Shown: positions 23,260-33,981, counted from the stretch's first letter. The stretch: DNA of 64,000 nt from Canna indica (GCA_034359265.1 CP136890.1:29244501-29308500); one strand, 5' to 3'. Numbers and translations are program-made. The notes: generated from the letters alone by a model not told the origin.

Positions 23260-24753
23260 TCAACCATGTGTGGTAGCTTCCCCTACAATAGAACATGAAA
23301 TTTTTGATACCCAAATGGCTTTGGGTCCTTGAGGGTTAGTTGGCCTAGGTATCCAAAGTGTCTTAGCAACACTTGGATTCTTTTTAAATGCACAATCATG
23401 GATTGCATAGCCATAAACACCACAACAAAAACAATGTCGATGAAACTTTTTCTTTTCATTTTTAACATGGACATGAGATTTATTTTTAGAATGTTTATCA
23501 TGTGAAACATGATGAGTATGAGCATTCTTAGAAACCTCATTCATCTTCTTATAATTATGAGGTCTAATGGTAGAATGCATGGCATGAGAGGCATGATGAG
23601 CATGGGCATTCTTAGATGAAACATTTTTATTTTGAACATGAGGTTTAAATGTGGAATGCCTAACATGAGAATGATTATGAGCATTGGCATTCTTTATTCT
23701 TGTGTTCTTAGGAAATGAAATATTTTTCATTTCATTTACTTTCTTATTTAATGACACAACTTCCTTTTTTAATAAATCAAGAGATTGATATAAGGCTTTA
23801 GATTGAGATTTCAAATTATTGTTTTGACTTATAATTTTTGGATTCTCAAGTTTCAAATTTTCATTCTTAAGCTTTATGTCCTTAAGCTCAAGTTTTAGCC
23901 TATCATGGGAGAAATCGAAAGAACAAGATTTCATTTTCTCATTTTCTAGTTTTAATTCATCAACATGAGAGTTAAGCATTGTATTATCTTCTTTCAATCT
24001 TTTATTCTCATTATCCTTTTTAACAAGCAAGGAATACATTTTCTTGTATTCATCTACTAACTCATTATATGATATGTCAAGAGAACTAGTAGAGCTAGCA
24101 TTATTATTAGCATGAATAGAAGGAGAAGAGTGTACCTCATCATTAGCATCCATGAGGCAAACTTTAGAATTGGCTTCATGGTCATGAAAAGAGAATGCTT
24201 CACTTGAGTAAGATGTGGAGGTGGAAGAACTTGACCTCTTCCTTGCTTTGTTCTTCATGGTAGGGCAATTCTTCTTTACATGCCCTTTTTCCTTGCATGC
24301 ATGACACACTACCTTCCTTTTTCGGCTCATGGAGCTACTTCTTTGACTAGAAGAGCTATGGGCATCAAAACCAAGATTAGTAATAGGTGAGTGACTATTG
24401 TCATCACCACCTTCATTAAAAGTGTCAATCTCTTCGATTTTGGCATAATCATATAAAACATTTAAAGTGACCCATAAGTCATAAGGCGAGGAGCAGTGCA
24501 TAACTTTATCTAGGATGTCATTTGGTAATGCGCAAAGAATACAATTCATGGCATCTCCATTATATTTAAACGTTTTCTTATCTAATTCACTCCAAGCATG
24601 CATGTCAACCTTAGGTTCAATGAATTCCCAATGTAACATGTTAAAGACTCCAAAACCTTTAGTCTTTAAATAATTATACATCCTATGTTTCCAAAGACCA
24701 AAGTTTGAGTCATCGAACCTAGGGGGTATAGATGCTACTGACTCTAGAGCCAT
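23260..24753 (-). CDS. gag: Copia-type Gag polyprotein of the gag-only element
   Basis: A 497-residue open frame with the hallmarks of plant Ty1/copia Gag. The N-terminal DUF4219/UBN2-like part has PPRFDDSNFGLWKHRMYNYL near residue 10 and SSPYDLWVTL near residue 90. A CCHC zinc knuckle (CHACKEKGHVKKNC, spacing C-x2-C-x4-H-x4-C) follows near residue 155. Next comes a long lysine/asparagine-rich coiled-coil region (LKLENEKMKS...), then histidine-rich repeats (NAHAHHASHAMHSTIRPH and variants) and a second, imperfect knuckle (CFCCGVYGYAIHDC, with Y where H is usual). The end, TNPQGPKAIWVSK, matches the linker that normally precedes the protease, and the frame then stops. Gag would package the RNA in cytoplasmic particles. 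The ATG at 24753 is chosen because the open frame upstream runs into the primer-binding site and has no ATG. Intactness suggests recent mobility with helper enzymes. Confidence 0.85.
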   Translation of the reverse strand: MALESVASIPPRFDDSNFGLWKHRMYNYLKTKGFGVFNMLHWEFIEPKVDMHAWSELDKKTFKYNGDAMNCILCALPNDILDKVMHCSSPYDLWVTLNVLYDYAKIEEIDTFNEGGDDNSHSPITNLGFDAHSSSSQRSSSMSRKRKVVCHACKEKGHVKKNCPTMKNKARKRSSSSTSTSYSSEAFSFHDHEANSKVCLMDANDEVHSSPSIHANNNASSTSSLDISYNELVDEYKKMYSLLVKKDNENKRLKEDNTMLNSHVDELKLENEKMKSCSFDFSHDRLKLELKDIKLKNENLKLENPKIISQNNNLKSQSKALYQSLDLLKKEVVSLNKKVNEMKNISFPKNTRIKNANAHNHSHVRHSTFKPHVQNKNVSSKNAHAHHASHAMHSTIRPHNYKKMNEVSKNAHTHHVSHDKHSKNKSHVHVKNEKKKFHRHCFCCGVYGYAIHDCAFKKNPSVAKTLWIPRPTNPQGPKAIWVSKISCSIVGEATTHG

Positions 24754-24800
24754 TTCAAGATCGAGATGAATTATAGAAGGGATGGTAAAATCACAATCTA

Positions 24801-24818
24801 CGACCCACTCTGATACCA
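24801..24818 (-). promoter_or_regulatory. Primer-binding site for initiator tRNA-Met
   Basis: On the minus strand TGGTATCAGAGTGGGTCG starts a few bases inside the 5' LTR. Its first eleven bases are complementary to the 3' end of plant initiator tRNA-Met, the usual minus-strand primer of copia elements. Confidence 0.85.
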
Positions 24819-24822
24819 ATTA

Positions 24823-26543
24823 TGGGCGAAATGGCAATACTAGAGGGGGGGTGAATAGTGTGTTTACTATATTAATCACCTAATTTCCAATTTAATCATA
24901 TTCTTAAATCGTTAGGCAATTTGCAATTCGATGATTGATTGCGGAAGCGATAAATAATTAATCAATTAAAAGCGAACAATCAATCAATGCAATCACAGAG
25001 ATTTTATAGTGGTTCGGCCCAAATGCCTACTCCACTACCTAAGCACCTCGCTTAGGATTTCCAAACTAGTTTTACTAGATTACTTTACGTTTCCCTTATA
25101 CACGAGGATTTTTCACCGAAGAGACACACTCTCGACCTAAGGCACTTCAACACTCAGAAGTTACCGCCTTCTTATCGAGAGTCCTCTTCCACCTCAACCC
25201 TAAGGGACAACTAATCTAATCATAGTAAACACTACGTTTACACACACAAGTGGCTTTACACCTTGCAAGGTAACCACTTACCCACCAAGACCTATCACAA
25301 GGTCTTTTACAACTCAAGTCAAGGAAAAATAACAGTAAAAATTACAATTGAAAGAGCTAAGAATAAAACCAAGAAGACGTTCTCTTTTCAAAGTCTCGGA
25401 ACCTACAACTCGTCAAGGGAATGAGCTCGAATTAACTCCCGAGTTAAGGTAGCAGCTGGCGCTTGAGAAGGTGTTCGCAGAGGGAGTAGAGCGTAAGCAA
25501 TCTTTCTTTTGGAAGGCTCAAATCTCTCTTCTTGATGGCTTAATAATTTCTGTAAAAGTGTGTGAGAGAGATTAAAAAAAGTTATAACAGGTATATTTAT
25601 ACCCTACGGAAGAAACGGTTGCTCAACGGATAGTTTTTTATTCGTTACAGAGCGTCGGTTGAATGGTCGGTCGATCGGTTATTCGACCGCTTCTCTTTAC
25701 TCTGTGGTCGATTGACCGACGGGTCGACCGATTGTCGCGAGCCTCGTGATCCTCAGTTCGATCGTCCGATCGATCGACCACTCGAAGCTTTTCGCGATTT
25801 CTTTCCCAGCTTCGGTCGACCGACTGGTCGACTAATTGGCTTCTGCCACTTTTTGCCGCCATTCGATCGACCGAACCTGGGCTGAACAAGGCAAACAGCT
25901 TTGTTCTGCTTCCGTCTTCACTACGTCTACTTATATAACATTTATTAATTATATAACATGATAACTTTAAAACATAAATGTTATATAAGGATTATACCCC
26001 ATTTGAGTTCAATAAAAATATCTAAAAAATCAAAATTCCTAAGGATCAAAATCTAGTTCTTGAGATTTAGTATAAAATAGAAATTTCCTAATCTTTCGGG
26101 TCAAATAAGGATATGCTAAAGGCTTTCAAAAAATCCTAAAAAATACCTCGTTATCTAGTTTTGACCCAAGGAACAATTACCACCATTTTTTATTTCAAGA
26201 AAAGGTTTGGATCATATAGCCCTCCAAGGAGCTCCCTAGTCTTAGTGAATTTTAGGGTGGTCCCGAAATTTCATGGTTTGGGGTTCGGGATAGATTTTTG
26301 GGTTTCTTATGTATCATCATGAGGATTACATTAATTTCTAGACACCCTAAACCTAAACTCCATTTCTTGAAGATTCCCGAGTGCCGACGAGCATCCTTGT
26401 CGATTTATCCGATTTCTCTGATCGCGGACGTCGCGCACTAACCGATATGGAACCTGAAAGATATTCTCAATGAAATCATTAGTCCCATCTTTGTTATCAT
26501 CAAAACCGAGATTAAAGATATGGTTGAAAACCTAAAGCCAACA
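24823..26543 (-). repeat. 5' LTR of the gag-only element
   Basis: A 1721-bp LTR. On the plus strand it runs from TGGGCGAAATGG to AAAGCCAACA. The region 25630-25870 is crowded with GGTCGA/TCGACC palindromes. The sequence GGGAC directly right of 26543 would be one copy of the 5-bp target duplication; the other cannot be checked because the far LTR end is deleted. Confidence 0.85.
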
Positions 26544-28510
26544 GGGACGTCGAGCAATCATGTCGCTCAAACTCATGGTGAATCTTTTAGTGCCAGAATT
26601 GCTCAAACGCGAGATTTTAGATCAAGAAACTGTCATAATGCATCTATATGCAAAATGATTCACACCAAGATATTATTTGTGGACTTGTCACGAGAAGTCA
26701 CGTGATGTCAGGACGTCGAGCTATCATGTCGTTCAAATTCATAGTGAATCTTCTAGTGACGATTACCACCCGTATAGTCCCAACCACCACCACCTCTACC
26801 GATGTCGAACCAGTCACCCAGACCGCCATCGTCCCTTCGCCTCCAGCACCCCCCTCCCCGCCGCCTCTAGCCACCGTCCCTTCGTCTCCACCATCCCCCT
26901 GCCTCTAGCCACCATACCTTCGTCTCCACCCATCATTCCCTAGCCTCCAGCTATTGCTCCAGCCGTCGATCATGGTTCGTCGGCGCCGTCAACATCGCGA
27001 TGTAGACTACGATGGCCTAATAGAATTCTCCCTCCGCCAAGTGAGGGGCAACCGCACAGACTGATTAGTGTATGATGGCCAAATATTAATTATTATTTAT
27101 ATATAATTATAATTTATGTTATACAGGTTCGAGCAGGAGGACATCTCCCGCACTATAGTAGGGGTGATTCGACATTTTATGCACGAGGTGTGACTTACAT
27201 GGTCTCATGTGCCCCACAAGCACGTTGACATGCTCTAACAAGTTTGAGGTACGTATAAAATATTTTTAAATCAATGATAATTATAAATATATGTCTAACA
27301 TTATTTTTTTTATTTTGTAGGCTCGATATACATAGGTTGAAGATCAGACGTCCTTTATAGAGAGCACGTGGGAGGCGGTTGCCCACGCTCACTACAATTG
27401 GCAGCTGAATGAGGCCTGAAGCACCATGATGAGATGGCTTGGGGCCACGCACATTGTGAAAGTTCAGGGAAACGACCCCGAGTGGATTCCTAACACGTGT
27501 GGGGCTAGCTCATTGAGCGGTGGGCATCATATGAGTGGTAGGAGGTCTCCTGGACTGTGGCTGTAAAATGTATGTCCGAGGTGGAGGGCTCGGGGGCGCC
27601 ACATGGGTGGCTCTATCTCTTTTGTGGTGTATGAGTGTTGTATGATAAATATTACCTTAATTTTAATTAAATTATATATTGAAATTGTACTAATGTATTT
27701 GATTTTTAATTTTAGACGCGAGTCGAGGAGGATGGCATCGTCCACCGCCCCTCGTCAATAGATGTATTTGAGCGCACTCATCGTCGACGACATGGGGTGG
27801 GGGAGTACATCGATAGGAGGGTCGCGGTCATCATGGTAAGTATACTTGGTTTACACAACTTTTATTTTTAATTTATATATGTAGTTTAAAAAATTCTGAA
27901 ACAAAACACAGACTCATGTAGGAGACATACACGAGGACTATCACTTAGTGCGGAGGATCGTCGTAGGGTGACTTTGACCCTATAGCGTGGGTCGATGCCG
28001 TAGGTGGCTAGGAACACGACCACGTTTATGGCTTTGGAGACAATGGTCATACGCGAGCTGTGTTGGGGCCACTCGGGGCACCGACCCCTCATGTTGCAGG
28101 TGAGTCCACATCCCGGACGTAGGATCAGAGCCGGATAGCAGCCTTGGAGTCAGAGCTCACTCATCAAAGACGAATGATGGATCACATGCAGAACATGTAG
28201 GTGCTCCTGATGGAGATTGTGGCTCACTCCGGCATTCAGATACCTTCGACATCCGAGCCGTCCTCCTTGACCCAGTCGACATTGCTCTCGACCCAGCCAC
28301 TCGTGAGTCCACCACTCAATCCTCCACAGCCTCCACTGCAACTGTGGTGTCTTTTTTTAGTGTATTTTGATTGATACTCGATATAGTTTAGTTTTGATAC
28401 TCGATGGCCTCTATTTGAAGCTTACTTCTCGTACTTTGATTACATTTGACGATATATATAATTTGTGTATAAATTGATTCATATTTTGTGTATGGTGTGA
28501 TGTTAGTTGG
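26544..28510 (+). mobile_element. CACTA-4, internal part left of the Gypsy insertion
   Basis: From GGGACGTCGAGCAATCATGT the sequence parallels CACTA-1 at 8058 onward, including a duplicated transposase-associated stretch (26544-26760). It then jumps to the second CACTA gene: a proline-rich start (26760-27070), segments at 27125-27245, 27320-27640 and 27715-27840, and a last part at 27920-28350 with GFGDNGHTRAVLGPLGAPTP-like coding. All frames carry stops. The whole TNP2 core is missing. The element resumes at 33555, after the Gypsy insertion. Confidence 0.75.
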
Positions 28511-28831
28511 TGGACTGGACTAGTACCTTTGGTTAATTGTATGGTATAAATCGACCAGATCAAGCCTAACAGCGCCTTGCACTCTTGAATCTGACTCAAG
28601 CCAAATGGCTATGCTCGGGGGCTCTACCCGGCCATACAAGGACATCCAAGTCCTCCTTAATTACGAGGGATACACCATTATGAGTCTGCTATCTCCGGGA
28701 CCAGCCTCGACCCATTTTGAGCAATATCTTCGTGAGATTATTGAACGAAATCATCACCTCCACCTGCAATAAATACAGATACGACACGCCTCAGGTAACC
28801 TAAGTTCTAATTTCATTACCTCCATCTGTAG

Positions 28832-29233
28832 TAGGGGCGGTAGAAATGGGCACGACACTATAACTATGGGCCGGGTCAAAAAATTCTGTCGGATAAGCTC
28901 CGGGCCGGCTCGTTTGGCCCGCTAAGTATTAAAAAAAATTAATTTTAAGTCTAGTTTAGTGTTGTTTAGTGTTTCAAAATTGAAGGTGAAGTTAATCCAT
29001 AAAGTTTTTTTATGTGAAATATCATATTTAGTACTTATTTAGTCTAAAATATTTTAAATTAATATTTTTACAAGTTTTTAGCAAGTTTTTAGTTGATAAA
29101 CGGGTTCGCGGGCCGTGCAGCCTATAAAATATTGCTGGTCAGGTCGGGAATTTTCGGCCCACAGAGTTAGCGGGCCAAGCCGGCCCGACACACTACCTTA
29201 TCGTGCTGAGCTAGGCCCATTTTGGCACCTCTA
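28832..29233. mobile_element. hAT-like MITE in the Gypsy 5' LTR
   Basis: Terminal inverted repeats TAGGGGCGGTAGAAATGGGC and, read from the other end, TAGAGGTGCCAAAATGGGC bound a 402-bp noncoding element. A perfect 8-bp target duplication, ATCTGTAG, stands at 28824-28831 and 29234-29241. Eight-bp duplications and TAGGGGTG-like ends are typical of the hAT superfamily. The interior has GGGCCGG-rich ends and an AT-rich centre. Confidence 0.88.
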
Positions 29234-29336
29234 ATCTGTAGTACCTACTGACTTGAGCGTCATAGTGTCTTTTGCAGGCCCATTGCCAGAGTTGCACCGG
29301 ACCGGACCAGACTGCTCTGATCCTTAGACAGAAACA

Positions 29337-29358
29337 TTTGGCGTCCACCGTAGGGCCG
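29337..29358 (+). promoter_or_regulatory. Gypsy primer-binding-site region
   Basis: TTTGGCGTCCACCGTAGGG directly follows the presumed LTR end. In many plant Gypsy elements an almost identical stretch (TGGCGCCCACCGTGGGG type) holds the tRNA primer site. Two differences from that pattern are visible. The tRNA was not assigned. Confidence 0.55.
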
Positions 29359-29524
29359 AGTAAAGCTTACATGTCCCACAATGGTTGGAACCTTGAGATA
29401 GGTGACTACCGCCGCACGCCAACAACAACACCCCAATGACAATGTTCACCCGCATCCTAGTGACGCTGAAATAGTAAGGAGCGACGCTCCGACACCAGCC
29501 AACTTCCCACTAGAAGCACCCCAT

Positions 29525-31470
29525 TGTTAGATAAACGATCTGGAGGCAAAAAATCAATGGTTAGCAGCCCAGGTTGAGATGTTGACACGATCCCGGGAAC
29601 AACTCCCGAGCAATCACGAGCATCGGCGCTGGGAACATGGAGAAAACAATCACTCAGAGAGAAGGAGGTCGGTCTTTGTCCTTCAGAACGAGGTGTCCAA
29701 CACACCCCGTCGAGGAAGAGAAAAAGATTCAAAAGTCACACTGGTGCTACTCCTCTTCTTGTTGAATTAGGACATTTCGACGAGCACATCATGGCGACAT
29801 GCCTCCCACCTAGGTTCAGGTTGCCGACCACATTGTTCAGGTCAATGATGCTCCTCAACGGAGTGACTGACCCCGTCTTATGCAGGGCTTTCTTGACCTT
29901 CTTGGGGAAAGCCGTTAAGGTTCTCCTCCCTCACGTCGAGATCCATACACTCTTTTGCGGAACTCTCCCACACCTTCGCCAATCGATTCTCCTCATTTCG
30001 GATCTACTCCAAGACGTAGGACGCCGTCCACTACATCAAGCAAGGGCCACATGAGCCCCTAAGGGCCTGTTTGGTTAGCGAAATCAAGTCTGTTTTCATG
30101 GTTTCAGTTTCACTGAAACCAAAACTGCTTACGAAAACGTGTTTGGTTTAGTGTTTTTGTGAAACTGAATCGAAACCAGAATGAAAACGAAACCAGTTTT
30201 CTTAATAAAAATGAAAACAACAGAATATTGTTTTCTGTGGTTTCGAGACTGTCGGTTTCGTTATCAAAATGTTGTGACAACTTTGTAATTATAAATATTT
30301 TTTTATAAAATTAATTAATTTAAAAATAAATCAAACTATATCGAATTTTTAAAAATAAAAATAAAAATCATCATTTTTAACTCAAACTTTTATCTTAAAT
30401 TTATAAAATAATTAAACCAATTTATATCTAATTGACTCAAACCCAAATTTTAAATAACTCAATTTTCCTAAAGTTGGTCTATTTATAATTTAATCAAACC
30501 TAATTTTAGATCATTGGACTTGTTTTTTTTTTGAAATTTTATAATAACTATTAATTAATTTTTATATCTAATTGAATAAAAAAATCTTAAATTACCAATA
30601 ACTTAATTAATTAAATCATTTAAATATTTTGTAATCATATTAACAAATATTTAATTTTATAAACTAACTGAACATTTAATTACTACTAAAAATGTTCAAG
30701 GAAAATTAATATTATTTTTTATAATCAAATAAATATTTACTGGTTTCAACTAACTAAAACTGATGTTGTTTTTATGAACCAAACGCGTTTTCAAAAAACT
30801 GAAAACTAGAAACCAAAACCAAGTTTTCGAAACCAAGTTTTCAGTTTCACTGAAATCAAACCAGAAAATAATTTTCGCTAACCAAACAGCACCTAAGGGA
30901 CTACGTGCAAAGGTTCCAAGCCACATCTGTAGAGAACCTGAATCTCGACCCCTAGTTGAACTCAACTCCATCAAATACAGCCTGAAGCCCGAATACTTCG
31001 CCGACCAAATCGCCTTAATGACGTCGAAAAATATGATCAAGTTCCAAGAGACAGCTGCAAACTTCATGAAAATGGAAGAACTCCGTGAGGCCAGAAAAGC
31101 TGACAGGCAAAATGCCAGGGACACTACCGAAGACAAAAGGTCCAAGAAAATGGAGAGAAAAATGCGAAGATCCCAATCGCGGTGAACGAGACAATGGATG
31201 GGTGGCGAGATCACCACCCCGCCCAATACGAAAGGTACACTCCATTCGACACCAAAAAGGAAACCATCCTTCGTGAATTCTACGACTTAAAGATCCTTAG
31301 GCATCCTGCCAATGATGGAAAGTAGAAGATGCCGCCCAGCATCGACATGAGCAAAAAATGCACCTTTCACAACAACTACGGACACACCATCGAAGACTGC
31401 ATAGTACTCGGAGACCAACTCGAGGATCTGGTCCATGCAGGATGCCTCGACATATATATCAACCACTGAA
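29525..31470 (+). pseudogene. Gypsy gag remnant, interrupted by a MITE
   Basis: Reading across frame breaks gives a Gypsy Gag outline: an N-terminal coiled segment (LEAKNQWLAAQVEMLTRSRE), then PFDEHIMATCLPPRFRLPT (about 29775-29830), and a retrotransposon-gag domain with MLLNGVTDPVLCRAFLTFLG. The MITE at 30066-30891 cuts it at PLRDYVQRF; the frame PLR-DY-VQRF rejoins exactly when the MITE and one copy of its duplication are removed. Further on are ADQIALMTSKNM and a CxFHxxxGHxxxDC knuckle (CTFHNNYGHTIEDC, about 31360-31400). Stops and shifts are numerous. It cannot make a working capsid. Confidence 0.75.
30066..30891. mobile_element. hAT-like MITE in the Gypsy gag
   Basis: An 826-bp noncoding AT-rich element with matching ends (CTGTTTGGTTAGCGAAA on the left, TTTCGCTAACCAAACAG on the right). 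A perfect 8-bp target duplication, CCTAAGGG, lies at 30058-30065 and 30892-30899. Inside the ends are further inverted blocks (GGTTTCAGTTTCACTGAAAC and its near complement at about 30835-30855). The duplication length and end sequence indicate a hAT superfamily element. Confidence 0.88.
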
Positions 31471-31597
31471 GGGATCGTGGTCGAAGTAGGAGTCGAGACC
31501 ACCGACGTTGGAGCCGAAGTCGGACACCTCCAAACCCCCACCCAGGCAAAGAGAAAACAACTGAGCTGACCACTCGAGAAACAAACTCAGAGGAGTT

Positions 31598-31882
31598 ATG
31601 GATTACATTGCTGGCAGATTCGCACGAGGTGACAAATCGAGCTCGGCCAAAAAAAAATCTCTCCGAGCAATCATGCCAGTCGACAGCACCACTCGCTCAT
31701 ATCAGCTCATCTCTAAGAACTCGATAATATCATTTTATGACTTCGAATTCCAAAGAATTGAACAAAATCTACATGACACAGTCGTAATTTCTATGATCGC
31801 GGGAAACTTTATTGTGAAAAATGTCCTCGTGGACCAAGGCAGCTCGGCAGACATCTCCTTACTTTCAGAAAAATGCAGCTGA
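31598..31882 (+). pseudogene. Gypsy aspartic protease remnant
   Basis: The frame includes ISFYDFEF and then VLVDQGSSADISLLS, where plant Gypsy proteases normally have V.RV.VD.GSS..I. The catalytic D-x-G-S pattern is recognisable as DQGSSAD. A weak continuation at about 32130-32230 (EVGVLHAD..EIQRCYNECLK) resembles the region just after the protease. No reverse transcriptase follows. Confidence 0.65.
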
Positions 31883-32559
31883 CTGAAGCCTCACTCAAAT
31901 CCTACAAGGGAGAGTTAGTGGGCATTTGAGGGAGAAAGAGTCAACATCTAAGGGGTCATATGACTAAGGATTTGATTCAGCTCCCAGCCAAAAGCAAAAA
32001 TGGTCGATGTACAATACTTGGTCATCGACATCCTTAGCCCTTATCACAAGATTTTTGAGACGATCCTCCTTAAATAATTTTTGAGCTGTCGTATCAACCC
32101 ACCATTTGGCACTGAAGTTTCTCATTTCAGAAATGGAAGTAGGCGTACTTCACGCTGATTAGAAAGAAATCCAACGATGCTACAACGAATGCCTCAAGCA
32201 AAAAATGACCATGCTAAAGGAAAAACCTAACACTTCGCAACTCTAGACAAGGACTTTGACAACTGCAGGCAAGCAGTCGACACGAATGCCCGAGCAAATC
32301 TCAAATCGAGACACGTAGAAACGACCTCAAGCAACATAGCTTAAAGGTTGAGTATTAACTCAAGTCGTACGCGAACTGCCCTAATAGGCGCAAATAAAGC
32401 TCGAATATAACACTTTTATGTACGCACAATTTCTTTTTTCTCGTTAATAAAAACTTGTATTCCTCGCATTTCTATCTGCACCCAGGAACTCTACGGTCGT
32501 CGCGTCGTCTCAGTGAATATCCCACAACTAGAAACAAACATGACCCCTTGTGCGGTCCT

Positions 32560-33480
32560 ACTTTAGGCTCCTTGGCAAGCTCGTCTTGACCCCCCGAGCA
32601 CGGTCCTCACCCCTAGAGCCATTACTTTCGGTCTCAGAGCCCTTACATGATCCCTCGCGCAGTCTTGCCTTACGCTCCTCGTTGAGCTCGTCTTGATCCC
32701 CCAAGCGTGGTCCTCCGCCCCCATAGCCACTACTTCTGGCCTCAAAGCTCATACTTAATCAGGACTTGGTTTTCACCAGTCTAGCTCATCGACCATCGCA
32801 CCATTGCTTCCGGCCTCCGAGCCCTTACACGACCATGACTCGATTTTCACCAACTTGGCTCGTTGGGCTCAGAGCCACTTTTTCGACCTCAGAGCCCTTA
32901 CACGACCAGGACTAGATTTTCACCAGCCTCGCTTGTCGGCCATCATGCCACTACTTCCGGCTTCAGAGCCCTTATACAACCAGGATTCGATTTTCACCAG
33001 CTTGGCATGTCGGCCACCGCGCCACTACTTCCAGCTTTAGAGCCCTTACACGACCCTCGCACGGTCCTGCCTTACGCTCCTTGGCGAGATCGGCTTGACC
33101 CCTCAAGCGTAGTCCTCGAGTCCCAAAGCCACTATTTTCTGCCTCAGAGCTCTTACACGACTAGGACTCAATTTTCATCAGTCTAGCTCGTCGGTCGTCG
33201 TGCCACTGCTTTCGGTCTCGATCAAAGCCCTTACATGACCCTCGCGCGATCCTGCCTCGCACTCCCCGGCGAGCTCGGCTTGACCCCTCGAGCGCGGTCC
33301 TAGGCCCTAGATCCACTACTCATGGCCTCAAAGCCTCCACCGCGATCGAAACTCAGTTTTCACCTGCCTAACTCATTGGCTGTAGTGCCACACTCGAATT
33401 CCAACAACGACTAGAGCCCGATTCTCACCATTCTGACTTGTCGGCCTTAGTGCCTATTGCGAGCCCGATTTTCACCGGTT
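32560..33480. repeat. GC-rich imperfect tandem array in the Gypsy 3' part
   Basis: About a dozen degenerate units of 60-75 bp repeat the phrases CAGAGCCCTTACACGACC, GATTTTCACCAG and TGGCTCGTCGGCC. Larger blocks alternate with a second phrase, CCCTCGCGCGGTCCTGCCT...GGCGAGCTCGGCTTGACCCC. Arrays in the 3' untranslated region are known from large plant Gypsy elements. The open frames across it are a by-product of the unit composition. Confidence 0.75.
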
Positions 33481-33554
33481 CCTCGGCCCTAAATGAGGCC
33501 TCTGTCTCAGCCCAGCACGCTCTAAATGTGCAATACGACCCCAAGGCAGGAACA

Positions 33555-33740
33555 GTTGGTAATTTATATTTTGTATTTGGTCTGTGTATAAATTGATGTA
33601 AACAAAAATTTTCTAATTTTTTTATTTTTTCAATTTCAGGATAAAACATCAGTGATGGCTTACCAACGGCTAGCCGTTAGTAAGTCGTTATTGAAAGTGT
33701 ATTGTAAATGGTTGATAGTCTGGACAGCATAGGTTATCAC
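33555..33740 (+). mobile_element. CACTA-4, 3' subterminal remnant
   Basis: After the Gypsy target duplication the sequence TTTCAATTTCAGGATAAAACATCAGTGATGGC parallels the 3' subterminal region of CACTA-1 at 13270 (TTTTTTTCAGTTACAGGATATAACTTCAGCCACGAC). It follows it as far as GGTTATCACG (33730-33740) and then changes abruptly to plastid-like DNA, so the terminal TAGTAGTG end is lost. Confidence 0.7.
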
Positions 33741-33897
33741 GATCGTCGAGGTACCATAGAAGAAAAAACTACAAAATCCAATCCAATTTATCGTAATCGA
33801 TTACTTAACATGTTGGTTAACTGTATTCTGAAACACACAAAAAAAATCATTAGCTTATCAAATTATCTATCGAGCCATGAAAAAGATTCAACAAACT
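33737..33897 (+). pseudogene. rps7: Plastid rps7 fragment (5' part)
   Basis: Translation gives [20 protein letters not shown] followed by [14 protein letters not shown], which is the N-terminal third of plastid ribosomal protein S7. One extra A in the A-run near 33838-33847 shifts the frame; in the shifted frame [20 protein letters not shown] coding continues to the break at about 33897. The remaining two thirds are absent. Confidence 0.85.
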
Positions 33898-33908
33898 TTC
33901 TTTCGTAG

Positions 33909-33981
33909 TACCCCCTGGCAAAGTCGAATCCCCATTGCCTCCTTGAAAAAGAGATGTCTTGAACCGCTAGACGATAAGGGC
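33909..33981 (-). pseudogene. trnE-UUC: Plastid trnE-UUC copy, degenerate
   Basis: The minus strand reads as a 73-base copy of plastid tRNA-Glu(UUC): ATCGTCTAGCGGTTCAAGAC in the D arm, TTTTTCAAGG around the anticodon TTC, and GGGGATTCGACTT in the T arm. The acceptor stem is weakened (GCCCTTA against AGGGGGT) and the T stem is mismatched, so it is unlikely to be functional in the nucleus. Confidence 0.85.

Larger units (their letters stand above)
18601..26543 (-). mobile_element. LTR retrotransposon with gag only (TR-GAG type)
   Basis: Reading on the minus strand, the 5' LTR is 24823-26543 (1721 bp, TGTTGG...CGCCCA). A primer-binding site (TGGTATCAGAG, 24808-24818) follows, then a gag gene (23260-24753), 3.2 kb without coding sequence, a purine tract (AAAAATGGAGAGAT) and the 3' LTR, 18601-20021. 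The 3' LTR lacks about 310 bp at its outer end. The two LTRs are clearly homologous along the shared 1.4 kb, with few differences. There is no protease, integrase or reverse transcriptase, so it would depend on an autonomous relative for movement. Confidence 0.85.
28511..33554 (+). mobile_element. Gypsy-type LTR retrotransposon, gag-protease remnant
   Basis: The 5-bp direct repeat GTTGG flanks it (28506-28510 and 33555-33559). It starts TGGACTGG and ends GGAACA, as LTR elements do. The 5' LTR ends at about 29336 (CAGAAACA) and is followed at once by TTTGGCGTCCACCGTAGGG, the usual primer-site context of this plant Gypsy group. Gag and protease remnants follow, then reverse transcriptase and integrase are missing, and a GC-rich tandem array fills the 3' part. 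Two MITEs are nested in it. Removing the insertion makes the surrounding CACTA-4 sequence continuous. Confidence 0.82.

Noticed and set aside
31287..31573. Minus-strand 84-codon and 65-codon frames in the Gypsy gag
   Set aside because: They are antisense to the decayed gag and have no similarity.
33909..33981. A functional nuclear tRNA-Glu gene
   Set aside because: The acceptor and T stems are mismatched and the copy sits between fragments of other plastid genes, so it is a plastid-derived pseudogene.
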